Source: CAYZXL01 sp964482435
GTDB lineage: Bacteria > Auribacterota > JABMQX01
NCBI GenBank assembly: GCA_964482435.1
Contig: CAYZXL010000076.1
Span: forward strand, 1 to 19,463
Length of the DNA: 19,463 nt
Reading direction: 5' to 3'
How positions within the stretch are numbered: position 1 is the first letter of the stretch; every line of letters begins with the position of its first letter. The notes beneath the pieces were generated by a model. That model searched no databases. It was not told the DNA's origin and worked only from the letters and a program-made list of their open reading frames with translations. Made by a program: the position numbers and the translations under genes. Positions 7,623 through 15,226 of the stretch are shown piece after piece.

Positions 7623-8109
7623 TCATTTTCGGTTCGCGTCAACGTCCACCCTCTTCATCCTTTCGTTGAGTACTGTAAACGCAACCTCACAGGGTCCCCG
7701 TCTCAGGAGGATCCCGACGAGGCTCAGCGGTCCAACCTTTGTATCGTCCACGTCAGGCCCAAAACGGGACCTATTGACCGCCCTGATCGGTTCTCCGAAA
7801 GGGTGATAGATTGTTCGAGGGTGTCTACGCTATATGCACGTTCAGGCCAAAGCCGGTTCAGGAACCTTCGACAGCTCATAAAGGCTTTCTCCTGCGCCAT
7901 CAGCATGAGTAACAAAGTCTCCGCTCCGTTATTATCCTCAGTGCGGACCTATTGATCACTTACGAGCCGTAAGCATCAACGTCGATGCGATGCAGATGCC
8001 CGCCGGCCTCCGAAATCTGGGAGAACCCGCTGCACAACAAATACAGAAAGCTCCTTTGCCACTCCTCTTTCACAGACACGTCGAGCTGTTGCCCCGGGAA
8101 CAGTTCAAC
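7623..8109 (-). pseudogene. Decayed gene of unknown family between LpxD-like copy 2 and ACP
   Basis: No intact gene fills this roughly 490-base gap, but three successive stretches look coding in different frames. Bases 8109-7960 give about 49 residues ending in HLHRIDVDAYGS. Bases 7948-7818 give about 44 residues including CRRFLNRLWPERAYSVDTLE. Bases 7817-7623 give 64 residues including YHPFGEPIRAVNRSRFGPDV and GPLSLVGILLRRG, ending in a TGA 33 bases before the ACP start. Joined, they would make a protein of about 160 residues with two frame breaks. The first stretch begins inside the upstream gene's end, so it could also be that gene's lost tail. I do not recognise the family. Indel errors in the assembly are an alternative to true decay. 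Confidence 0.4.
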
Positions 8110-9019
8110 CTATCGGGCGAGCCGGATTCCCCGACACCCTGCTCTGGTCTGGCAAAGACCTGAGCACAGCTGCCCCAATACCTATTAGACAATCCGCCCC
8201 AACGCTTATCCGGTCGATGATCGAGCAATTCGGGCCCAGCCAGCTGCGTTGGCCAATTCGTACACTGCCAGAAATCTCTGCACAGGCGGTCACTATAACC
8301 CCCTGCTCCAGGTGACAATTGTGCGCTACGTGCACATGGTCGTCTAACTTGACACCATCCTCAATGATCGTCGGGTCTATGGTGCCCGAGCAGACCGTGC
8401 ACAATGCCCCGATTTCGACATGTCTTCCAACGACTACGCCCCCGAGGTGAGGAATTCTCATTGCGGGCCTTCCTTTAGCTAGGGCAAAGCCGAATCCGTA
8501 GCCGCCTATCACACTGTTCTCCCGGATGATACTCTCCTCGCCGACCTGCACGCGAGGGCCAATCCGAGCACCGGTCATAATATACACACCTCCGCCAATA
8601 ACACAACTCGAGCCAATGGTAGTCCCCGGCTCGACCACGGCCGAAGGATCTATCTTCACATTCTCTCCCAAGGACAGTCCTGTCGCCGGATCCCATCTGA
8701 GGGTGCCCCGCAAGGACTGCGTACTGCAAAATCTGCTCAGAACCTCTGCATACATATAGCGCGGATCGTCGGAATACAGGAGACCGTGACGCTTCTCAAG
8801 AGCTTCACAGGTCCTGCGATCGGCGCTGTTAAGAAGAAGTAGGCAGCCGGCACGAGACATCAGAGTGCTCAATATTTGTTCGGTCATCTTCGACACGAAG
8901 AGAAGACGGTTGTCTTGAGGTTGAAACGCAGAGCACACACCGGAAATCGTCAAGCGTTCTTCCCCGCACAAACCGGGGTACAGGCGCTTCCAATCATCGC
9001 TGCCTGGCCACTTTATCAT
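8105..9019 (-). CDS. LpxD-like sugar N-acyltransferase (left-handed beta-helix), copy 2
   Basis: A 304-residue paralogue of the gene at 5280-6227. The N-terminal domain (about 1-105) is divergent. Hexapeptide repeats run from about residue 117 to 290 and include the LpxD signatures GGYGFGF, IPHLGGVVVGRHVEIGA and LDDHVHVAHNC. The first histidine of HVAHN is the expected catalytic base. It probably transfers an acyl group from ACP to an amino sugar. The ATG at 9019 overlaps the upstream deacetylase stop by four bases (ATGA), implying translational coupling. The protein ends soon after GNPARPIG. Compared with copy 1 it lacks about 15-20 C-terminal residues, and a coding-like stretch follows in another frame, so the C-terminus may be damaged. 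Together with copy 1 it suggests two acylation steps or two acyl acceptors. Confidence 0.83.
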   Translation of the reverse strand: MIKWPGSDDWKRLYPGLCGEERLTISGVCSAFQPQDNRLLFVSKMTEQILSTLMSRAGCLLLLNSADRRTCEALEKRHGLLYSDDPRYMYAEVLSRFCSTQSLRGTLRWDPATGLSLGENVKIDPSAVVEPGTTIGSSCVIGGGVYIMTGARIGPRVQVGEESIIRENSVIGGYGFGFALAKGRPAMRIPHLGGVVVGRHVEIGALCTVCSGTIDPTIIEDGVKLDDHVHVAHNCHLEQGVIVTACAEISGSVRIGQRSWLGPNCSIIDRISVGADCLIGIGAAVLRSLPDQSRVSGNPARPIG

Positions 9020-9882
9020 TCTGCCCCCTGCGACGCTGCCTTGCGCTTCCTTTCCCTGGCAACTCGGGCGTCATGTGCTCTAGGGCCCGGGTGAGTATGC
9101 CAAACCTGCGCAACGTTTTCCATCAGATACTTGCTGTAAGCCGATATGGCCCTCCTAAGTAGAACCTTTTCAAGATATTCCATGCGGTCGTCTATGGCCC
9201 CATCCAGCCAAAGTTCAGGATGTGTTAAGAGAAGCAATCGCCGGGGGGCATTTTCGCTAAAGCATTTGAGGAGGGTTTCATCGCGCCAAGCGCGGCAACT
9301 ATCACTAACGTAAAGCAGGTCGGCTTGAAGCTCAGAATCGTGTGGGTTCACGTACTTTGCCAGGTGTCGAAAAGGATCGCTACCACCCCTGTGAGGATTG
9401 TGCATAGTGATTGTCCGAATCTCCTGACCACAGAGGCGCTCCAGTACGGAGATTTCAAGCTCTAAATATTCTCGGGCTTCTCTCACATCTCTTGGGTAAA
9501 CCTCCATATCGTAATGCAGCCCGATCTCGTGACCAAGCTCTGACAGCTTGCGAAGTACGCTGCGGTTCTGCGCCGAGAAAAGGTTGAAGGGCTGGGTTAG
9601 CGGGAAAAAGTAGGTGGCATGACATCGCAAAGCCCTCTCCGCACGGGCAAACGGCAGCGCGGTCAGAGGATCAAGGTCAATGTCGTGACGCAGGTACACT
9701 ACTAAATGATCGAATTTTTCTCGCAGCCTGCTTATGGGCACAGTGCGGTATCCGTGACGCTTTAGGGCTGTCAAGACCTTCGAATACTCTCGTAGCGAGA
9801 ACTTCGGGAGCCGTCCTAAGCCCACCCTATGAACGGCCTGTGATTTGGGTTGATTCAACATTTGACTGATCTCCCGATTCAT
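9016..9882 (-). CDS. Polysaccharide deacetylase-like (NodB-type) protein
   Basis: A 288-residue protein with features of the NodB/carbohydrate esterase 4 fold: YLRHDIDLDP (metal-binding Asp region), CHATYFF, GHEIGLHYD and, late in the protein, LLLLTHPELW. Such proteins are common in O-antigen clusters. Some remove N- or O-acyl groups from sugars; others have uncertain activity. The histidine pair of canonical motif 2 (H-S/T-x3-H) is represented by GHEIGLHYD, so the metal site may be altered. I chose the ATG at 9882, whose ATGA overlaps the end of an upstream open frame. A TTG at 9894, and an ATG at 9861 with GGGAG nine bases before it, are alternatives. Its stop overlaps the next gene's ATG by four bases. 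It is paralogous to the gene at 11535-12170. Confidence 0.78.
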   Translation of the reverse strand: MNREISQMLNQPKSQAVHRVGLGRLPKFSLREYSKVLTALKRHGYRTVPISRLREKFDHLVVYLRHDIDLDPLTALPFARAERALRCHATYFFPLTQPFNLFSAQNRSVLRKLSELGHEIGLHYDMEVYPRDVREAREYLELEISVLERLCGQEIRTITMHNPHRGGSDPFRHLAKYVNPHDSELQADLLYVSDSCRAWRDETLLKCFSENAPRRLLLLTHPELWLDGAIDDRMEYLEKVLLRRAISAYSKYLMENVAQVWHTHPGPRAHDARVARERKRKAASQGAE

Positions 9883-10271
9883 TGCCGTTTGCAAGGACTT
9901 CGAGCCTCACGGTCTATGCGCTGCCCAGCGCACACCAAGAGCAGACGCGCCCCCCTTGGGAGCTCGCTCCGAGTTCGCGGCTCATCACCCGTCATAGGTC
10001 CGCTCCTTGCCGTACGCAGCCGCCTTGGCTGCCACCAAGAGGTTCCCTGCTTTCGGTCAGCGCTCCTTCCATACGTGCCGACGCCCATACGCCGGGAGCA
10101 GCATTTGGGTGCTCCTCCCCAAGTCTTCCCCAAATCCCACTGGCCTTCCCAGGGAATGCAGCGGGTGAGCTCCCCCACTATGCGGACGCCGGCTTCGGTC
10201 GAGTGTAATTTACCACGCTGCAGAGTTCGCTTTGTACTACGGCCCCCATGGTCCCTTGCCCCCCTGTGCCG

Positions 10272-10460
10272 GACCGACCGAATCCCGTACAATCCAATGG
10301 CGTCGACATCCACGCGTTTATCGGCCAGCTCCGCGAGGAGAGCCACATGGCCGATTGAGTCCCAACTGGGGATCGAGTCCGAGGTGCTATCGAACTTGAC
10401 CGTTCCTGGTGAAACGTCGAGGGCATGATCCATCAATCTGAACAAATCAGAAACCTTCAT
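10272..10460 (-). pseudogene. Truncated ACP gene copy
   Basis: The ATG at 10460 begins 63 codons nearly identical to the intact ACP, including the phosphopantetheine serine (SWDSIGHV). The last helix is missing: after IRSV the frame runs into unrelated arginine- and glycine-rich sequence and stops only at 9879, giving a 193-residue chimera. Three of the four base changes relative to the intact gene alter residues (G51 to R, A59 to G, T40 to A). That suggests relaxed constraint after a recent duplication. A functional chimeric ACP is possible but unlikely, because helix IV is part of the ACP core. Confidence 0.7.
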
Positions 10461-10464
10461 CTTT
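10273..10464 (-). repeat. 192-base direct repeat, copy B (truncated ACP)
   Basis: Partner of 7403-7594 at a constant offset of 2870, with about 98% identity counted by eye. The boundary on the ACP 3' side is sharp (after the sequence encoding IRSV). This is consistent with a recent segmental duplication or with a recombination junction in one copy. Confidence 0.93.
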
Positions 10465-10747
10465 CCGTCTCCAATTCTCTCCGAGACCCGGACTCCTTTT
10501 GGGTTAACCACAGCGACGGGCGTGTTGACCCTTTGGCTCCAGCGCTCGGTGAAGTGATCAGCACAGCGCCTCCACGCAGTCTCCCGTTGGAGCTTTGCTG
10601 CTCTCCTGCTACTCGCCTTGTTGGGTGTTCCGGCTTACAGCCGGCCCCCTTTATGTGAGACTCCCTGGGCAAGAGCGACCCAATGTCTGCCTTGAATCGG
10701 GGCTCGTTCACATTCAATACATCCGGACTTGCAGCGATTGCACGCGA

Positions 10748-11527
10748 CTACAAGTCGGGACGAAATAGGGGACACTGACTACTCAGGCGCCCCAAATTAG
10801 GCGTAGCCCAGGGCTCTGCACCCAGTTTTTGCACCAGGCCTGAAATGGAAAAAGGCGTCATCTCCCCACTGCAAACTTTCTCCAACAGCGAGCTGAGAAT
10901 GTTGCGGGTCCCAGGGCCTTTCCTGTTCACAAAAGGCTCGATGTCGCTTGCGCTCAGTTCCTGCAGCGAGCCTCGGTTTCGCAAGGCAACGTACCGGTCC
11001 ATGACCTCAGTGTTGAGATAGATGTGCATTGGATGAAAATCACAGACCAGGGTCGAAGCGGAACGCATCCAGGAAGGCATTGGGACTTCAACACTCTCTC
11101 CGCGCAAAAGCGCGACATCGTCCTCAAAATTAAAAGGCAATCGAATAAGACCATTCCAATAGCGGAAACACCGGGGAGATGGGTTTTGATACTCAATAAG
11201 CGTCAGGTCGTAATTGATGCCGTATTCTACGTACAAATCCAAGACCGCCGAGAACTGAAACAAACGATGAGAGCGCACAGCCTGTGCGCCGGGAACCAGC
11301 TTCATCACCGTTTCAAGGACTTCCCGCGGCTTACTGCCATGACTTGAGCCTGGCATGAAATTGGGGTGAACACCCAGCTCCACGTTTGGGATACCGGCCA
11401 AAACCTTGCATGCCGCCTCATCTGTCACGAAGAATGTTGCTGGTATGTCATTAACAAGACTGAGCACATCTTCGATAAAAAAAGGTGGAACCCAGTCCGT
11501 GTCGAACGTCAGCAGAAGATTGCTCAT
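10748..11527 (-). CDS. Polysaccharide deacetylase-like protein (WbmS-like)
   Basis: A 259-residue NodB-fold protein. It starts with the catalytic-type LLLTFDTDWVPPFF (4-17), followed by PATFFVTDEA (29-38) and ELGVHPNFMPGS (50-61, motif 2-like). RSHRLFQFS follows near 85-93 and CDFHPMHIYLNT near 163-174. This order resembles the WbmS-type deacetylase-like proteins of O-antigen clusters, and differs from the other two deacetylase-like genes here. The expected job is removal of an acyl group from a sugar in the glycan pathway. The ATG at 11527 has AAGGAG three bases upstream. It lies seven bases after one upstream stop codon and overlaps by four bases a second reading frame ending at 11524. Confidence 0.75.
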   Translation of the reverse strand: MSNLLLTFDTDWVPPFFIEDVLSLVNDIPATFFVTDEAACKVLAGIPNVELGVHPNFMPGSSHGSKPREVLETVMKLVPGAQAVRSHRLFQFSAVLDLYVEYGINYDLTLIEYQNPSPRCFRYWNGLIRLPFNFEDDVALLRGESVEVPMPSWMRSASTLVCDFHPMHIYLNTEVMDRYVALRNRGSLQELSASDIEPFVNRKGPGTRNILSSLLEKVCSGEMTPFSISGLVQKLGAEPWATPNLGRLSSQCPLFRPDL

Positions 11528-11697
11528 AGGCTCCTTACGAAACAATGGTGCCACTCAGCTTTTCGCATTTTGCTAAACACAGCAACATGATGAAGCCCCC
11601 GCCAAAACCCGCCTGTGTGCTCAAGAAAGTATTGGACATCTGCAAAGGCTCTTGATCGCCCAATAAGCAAGGCACGCCAGCACTGTCTACCATACAG
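11524..11697 (-). pseudogene. Frame-displaced gene tail before the WbmS-like gene
   Basis: In the frame that ends with TGA at 11524-11526 there are 57 open codons whose product looks protein-like (for example FADVQYFLEHTGGFWRG and FSKMRKAEW). The stop forms an ATGA overlap with the next gene's ATG, as at other coupled junctions in this window. It overlaps, in another frame, the C-terminal third of the deacetylase-like gene at 11535-12170. It may be the true C-terminus of a lost gene, or of that deacetylase after a frameshift. Family not recognised. Confidence 0.3.
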
Positions 11698-12170
11698 TCA
11701 GTCAAGCGTTCCCGGTCCTTTACCTCAGAGGTTCGCTTTGCCCACACAAACGCCAGAGGTGGCGGTTCAGCTGTCAATCCTACGGATGGGACCTCACGCT
11801 CAAGAAGGCGGAGCGCCTCTCCCCCCTGCTGGGGGTATACTTGCGCATCAAAATGGAGGCCCACCTCATGCCCGTAGCCCATGATGTGCCTGAGCACACC
11901 TCTGCTCTCTCTGGTCATCGGGTTATACCGTAGCGTCAGGGCTACGAAATACGCGGCGGTAATACCGGCTTCGGCCTCCATAGCGGCCATCGCTTCAGCC
12001 GGGCCGAGGTCGAAGTCCACATCGTGCCGAAGCAAAAAACAGCGTTTGCTCCGCCCCCTCGGGACATCGCGGCACAGGACCGGCCTCCCATGCGCCTTGA
12101 GGTTCGATAGGAGGCGAGTGTAGCATGCCAGAGTAAAATCCGGAAAAACGGGTGGCTTGCTTGGTCGCAT
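11535..12170 (-). CDS. Polysaccharide deacetylase-like protein, C-terminus truncated or frameshifted
   Basis: A 211-residue protein whose first 125 residues are paralogous to the deacetylase at 9016-9882: FLLRHDVDFDLGPAEAM (45-61), GITAAYFVAL (69-78) and GYGHEVGLHFDAQVYPQ (98-114) align with its HDID, HATYFF and GHEIGLHYD blocks. After about residue 128 the similarity stops. The C-terminal THPE-like motif is missing and the remaining sequence looks unlike the family. It is about 75 residues shorter than its paralogue. A different frame in the same DNA (11524-11697) looks more coding-like, so an indel or deletion near 11790 is likely. The start at 12170 has AGGA six bases upstream. Activity is doubtful. 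Confidence 0.6.
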   Translation of the reverse strand: MRPSKPPVFPDFTLACYTRLLSNLKAHGRPVLCRDVPRGRSKRCFLLRHDVDFDLGPAEAMAAMEAEAGITAAYFVALTLRYNPMTRESRGVLRHIMGYGHEVGLHFDAQVYPQQGGEALRLLEREVPSVGLTAEPPPLAFVWAKRTSEVKDRERLTDCMVDSAGVPCLLGDQEPLQMSNTFLSTQAGFGGGFIMLLCLAKCEKLSGTIVS

Positions 12171-12213
12171 ACATTATCCTACCAATGTCCTGGCCTTCCG
12201 TCAACCTCCGGCC

Positions 12214-14169
12214 TTACGGTTTTCGGCAAACATATAGCATAAGTGTGCTTGTGGACACAAACTGCCCCCGGAGAAGCCCGCTCTTCCAAATCGTCTTAGC
12301 CACTTCGTTAAACCGTGCCTCAAACTTGGGCTCTTCCGGTGCCGTCATTAGCGGATGCACAACGCGACTCAGGAAATAGTACTCTCCGAAATCAACGATC
12401 TCCTCGACTGTAAGCACTTGTCTGAGAGCATGTTCCAACCTGTCCTTCTGGAAGAGCCGGTTGTGCCAGTCAAGACGGATCGCCCCCAGCCCGGCGCGCT
12501 CCCGCATAAGATTCATGAAAGCGAAATGCTCTGCAATTCCCTCGAGTAGGAAAAGTCTTCCCCCGGGTAGAAGTACTGCCGCAAGCTGTTCGATCGCAGC
12601 ATACTGCTGTGCCTCCGTGGGCAGATTAATCAAGCAGCGGATGCAGGTGACCGCGCTGAAGACCTGACGGAAGGAGGATGCTATAGCCAAAACGTCTCCC
12701 CGCTCAGCGCGAATGTTCGCTCGACCGCTGCGTGTGATGGCCTCGCGGGCGGCCTCAACCATTTTCTCGCTGTAGTCTAACGCCAGGACGCTCTTACAAT
12801 GCTCGGCGAACGCCAGCGACCCGAAAGCGTTACCGCAGCCGATGTCCAGTAACACATCCTCAGGGCATAGCCTGCAAGCGACTGCATCAATTTCCATGTT
12901 CCTCAGGATTACATCCTTCATAGTGGCTCTGGGGTCGGTCCGGAGTTGGTCCGCTTTCTTGTCCCAATAGGCTCTGATCTCGTCACCACAAGTTGTCATG
13001 GTCACCCGCGACGGATGGCGCGGCCCGGCGGTGTTCCGATGACCGGATAGTGCCCTGCGGACTGCCAGGGCACATGTCTCCACCTGCCACGTCTCCATCA
13101 GCGCGTGCACCGGCAGGGCAAGGCCCTGCGAGTGGAGCCTGGCGGAAACCCGCAGGTCACCGGGACAATACCGAAAGCGATCGCGGTACACCCCCATGCA
13201 ATGTCCCGCCACCGAACCGGGTGCAGCACCGAATCCGGCTTCCACGAGGCTTCTGGCGACGGCGTCGCGGTCGTACCGGTCATCGAGAACAACCATGAAT
13301 GTTTGCCAGGTATGCCCGGGACAATTGCTCGGAAGGCTTATCTCCGGACAATCCGCCAGCTTGGCGAGATATTGCTGCGCCAGTTCTGCCCGCTTCTTGA
13401 GTATCTCCGGGAACTTTTCCAGCTGGGCTCCGCCGATCGCGGCCTGAATGTCTGTCATGCGGTAGTTCAGGCCCGCGACGTGGAAATCCCTGTCGCCTGC
13501 GGAAAGGACCTGGCCGTGGTTGCGCCACATGCGGCATCTTTCGGCGAGAGAATCGTCGTCGGTAAGGATAGCGCCTCCTTCGCCCGTAGTGATGGCCTTG
13601 CGCGGGTGGAAACTGAGGATGCCGATTCTGCCGCAGGTGCCGACCGGTTTGCCTTTATAGGCTGCCCCGAAAGCGCATGCGGCGTCCTCTAAAACATCGA
13701 GCCGGTACTCTCCGGCTACCGTCAGAATCGCGTCCATGTCCGCTGCCAGGCCGAATTGGTGAACGGGCACGACCAGTCGAGGCGTGCCCCATTTTTCGGC
13801 TTCGCATTCGAGGATTCGCCGTCGCAGGTCAACCGGGTCCATGTTGTAGGTATCCGGGAGAACGTCCACGAATACCGGCCGAGCGCCGACGAGCACCGCC
13901 ATGTTGGCGGCCGAAGGCCAGGCAAAGCTCGGGACAAACACGGCATCCCCCGGACCGATGCCCAGAGCCAGATAGCTGACGTGAAGCGCGGCTGTGCCGG
14001 AAGAAACGGCAACGCAATGGCGCGCCTGGTGGATGGCGGCAACGGCGCTCTCAAAGGCTTCGACTTCGGGTCCCTGGACGACCCAGCCACTTCTCAGGAC
14101 ACGTCGCACCGCCTCGACTTCTCGCTCGTCGAAAAACGGCCTCATCAGGGGAATCTTCGCGTCAGTCAT
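12214..14169 (-). CDS. DegT-type sugar aminotransferase fused to a SAM-dependent methyltransferase
   Basis: One 651-residue frame with two domains. Residues 1 to about 375 are a DegT/DnrJ/EryC1/StrS aminotransferase. It has LRSGWVVQGPEVEAFE near the start, SSGTAALHV (56-64), the EDAACAFGA PLP-pocket motif (161-169), SFHPRKAITTGEGGA with catalytic Lys191, and NYRMTDIQAAIG (235-246). It should transaminate a keto-nucleotide sugar using glutamate. Residues 391-651 are a class I methyltransferase: motif I LDIGCGNAFG (441-450), LALDYSEKM, and a Y/F-rich tail. It could N- or O-methylate the amino sugar. The joining segment (377-390) has no stop, and Met391 lacks a Shine-Dalgarno, so either a real fusion or a lost stop is possible. 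Nearby TGA codons in another frame would end an unshifted aminotransferase just before Met391. The start at 14169 overlaps the upstream stop by four bases. Confidence 0.85.
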   Translation of the reverse strand: MTDAKIPLMRPFFDEREVEAVRRVLRSGWVVQGPEVEAFESAVAAIHQARHCVAVSSGTAALHVSYLALGIGPGDAVFVPSFAWPSAANMAVLVGARPVFVDVLPDTYNMDPVDLRRRILECEAEKWGTPRLVVPVHQFGLAADMDAILTVAGEYRLDVLEDAACAFGAAYKGKPVGTCGRIGILSFHPRKAITTGEGGAILTDDDSLAERCRMWRNHGQVLSAGDRDFHVAGLNYRMTDIQAAIGGAQLEKFPEILKKRAELAQQYLAKLADCPEISLPSNCPGHTWQTFMVVLDDRYDRDAVARSLVEAGFGAAPGSVAGHCMGVYRDRFRYCPGDLRVSARLHSQGLALPVHALMETWQVETCALAVRRALSGHRNTAGPRHPSRVTMTTCGDEIRAYWDKKADQLRTDPRATMKDVILRNMEIDAVACRLCPEDVLLDIGCGNAFGSLAFAEHCKSVLALDYSEKMVEAAREAITRSGRANIRAERGDVLAIASSFRQVFSAVTCIRCLINLPTEAQQYAAIEQLAAVLLPGGRLFLLEGIAEHFAFMNLMRERAGLGAIRLDWHNRLFQKDRLEHALRQVLTVEEIVDFGEYYFLSRVVHPLMTAPEEPKFEARFNEVAKTIWKSGLLRGQFVSTSTLMLYVCRKP

Positions 14170-15128
14170 TTCATCGCCTGCTTGAAGCACTCAGCGGTGC
14201 GCAGGATACCTTCCTCCAGGTCTATTCGGGCTTCGAAACCGAGAAGGTCTCTTGCCTTGGCAGTCCCGGGCACACGCAACTGGACGTCCACGTCGTCCCG
14301 ATGAGAAAAGCGAATCGCCGACCGCGAATGGAGCACCCGGACGACCGTCTGGGCAAGTCCGTAAACGGTAATCACGGCCCGGGAGTTGCCGATGTTGAAC
14401 GATTCACCGACCGCCCTGGGGTGACTCATGGCGAGAAGCAATCCGTCCATGAAGTCGTCAACATAGCACCAGGCACGAATCTGATTTCCGTCGCCGTGGA
14501 TCTCAATCTCCTCGTTGCGAAGGGCGCGTTCGATGAAGACCTTGATGGCGCCTTCGCCGACCTGTCCCGGCCCATAGATGTTAAAGGGTCTCAGAGTAAC
14601 GATAGGCATGTCATATTCCTGGTGGTAGGCTTTCGCAAGATGCTCCCCCGCAAGTTTGCTCACAGCGTAGGTCCACCGGGCTTCGCCGACGGGACCGATG
14701 TGCGTGGTGTGGTCTTCCTCGGCTCGGAAGGCCGATTCCCCAAAGACTTCGCTGGTCGAGAAGTCAACTAAGCGTTCCAGCCCCCGCAATTCCCTGGCCG
14801 CCTCCAGGACGTTCGCCGTGCCAATCATGTTGACGCGCATGGTCTCGGTCGGTCTCTTGATGACCGTGTCAATTCCAGCGATGGCTGCGCAGTGAACCAC
14901 GATCTGAGCGCCGGACATCTCCTTTCGCAGGGAGGGAAGATTGAGGACATCGTCCCGTACGATTCGGAGGTTCGGGTGGCGGGCATAGGGCTTGCCGCTG
15001 AGGGCATCTCGCCGGAAATCGTCGTAAACGACCATCTCGTTATTGTCAATGAGCCGCCCGACAAGCGTAGAGCCGATGAATCCAGCACCGCCGGTGACGA
15101 AGATTCGCTTTCCTCTGATTGGCGTCAC
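14166..15128 (-). CDS. NAD-dependent sugar epimerase/dehydratase (extended SDR)
   Basis: A 320-residue extended SDR enzyme acting on nucleotide sugars. The Rossmann motif GGAGFIG (13-19), STSEVFG (124-130), and the catalytic YAVSK with Tyr154 and Lys158 are all present. RPFNIYGPGQ (180-189) and IEIHGDGNQIRAWCYVDD follow as in the UDP-glucose 4-epimerase/GDP-mannose dehydratase/UDP-glucuronate decarboxylase group. The exact reaction cannot be fixed. Its 4-base overlap with a DegT aminotransferase suggests it makes the keto-sugar that enzyme aminates. I chose the GTG at 15128 because AGGAG lies five to six bases upstream and the family N-terminus begins there. The frame is open for 61 more codons upstream, but that part is arginine-rich and not SDR-like. 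The stretch 15129-15226 between this gene and wecB shows nothing notable. Confidence 0.9.
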   Translation of the reverse strand: MTPIRGKRIFVTGGAGFIGSTLVGRLIDNNEMVVYDDFRRDALSGKPYARHPNLRIVRDDVLNLPSLRKEMSGAQIVVHCAAIAGIDTVIKRPTETMRVNMIGTANVLEAARELRGLERLVDFSTSEVFGESAFRAEEDHTTHIGPVGEARWTYAVSKLAGEHLAKAYHQEYDMPIVTLRPFNIYGPGQVGEGAIKVFIERALRNEEIEIHGDGNQIRAWCYVDDFMDGLLLAMSHPRAVGESFNIGNSRAVITVYGLAQTVVRVLHSRSAIRFSHRDDVDVQLRVPGTAKARDLLGFEARIDLEEGILRTAECFKQAMK

Positions 15129-15226
15129 TTTCTCTCCTAAATATCCGCAGCGAGGGTCTTGCGCCTCCGACCTTCTGCGTCGCTCCGCACTGAGAGCGCT
15201 GTCAGCCGAGCTGCAAATGGGGCGCT

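Larger units (their letters stand above)
9883..10747. other. Gene-poor 865-base stretch holding a truncated ACP copy
   Basis: No intact gene is convincing here. The central part (10272-10460) is the truncated ACP copy. The side at 10465-10747 carries a CCGGC/GCCGG hairpin (10630-10644) and GC-rich sequence that looks more like structured RNA or a mobile-element relic than protein. The side at 9883-10271 continues the ACP reading frame as a low-complexity basic protein, which ends with a 4-base overlap onto the deacetylase start. I see no transposase or reverse-transcriptase coding sequence. Confidence 0.5.

Noticed and set aside
5280..9019. Lipid A biosynthesis operon (lpxD-fabZ-lpxA type)
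   Set aside because: No lpxA, lpxB, lpxC, fabZ or bamA/skp-like gene is present, and the neighbours are glycan-assembly genes.
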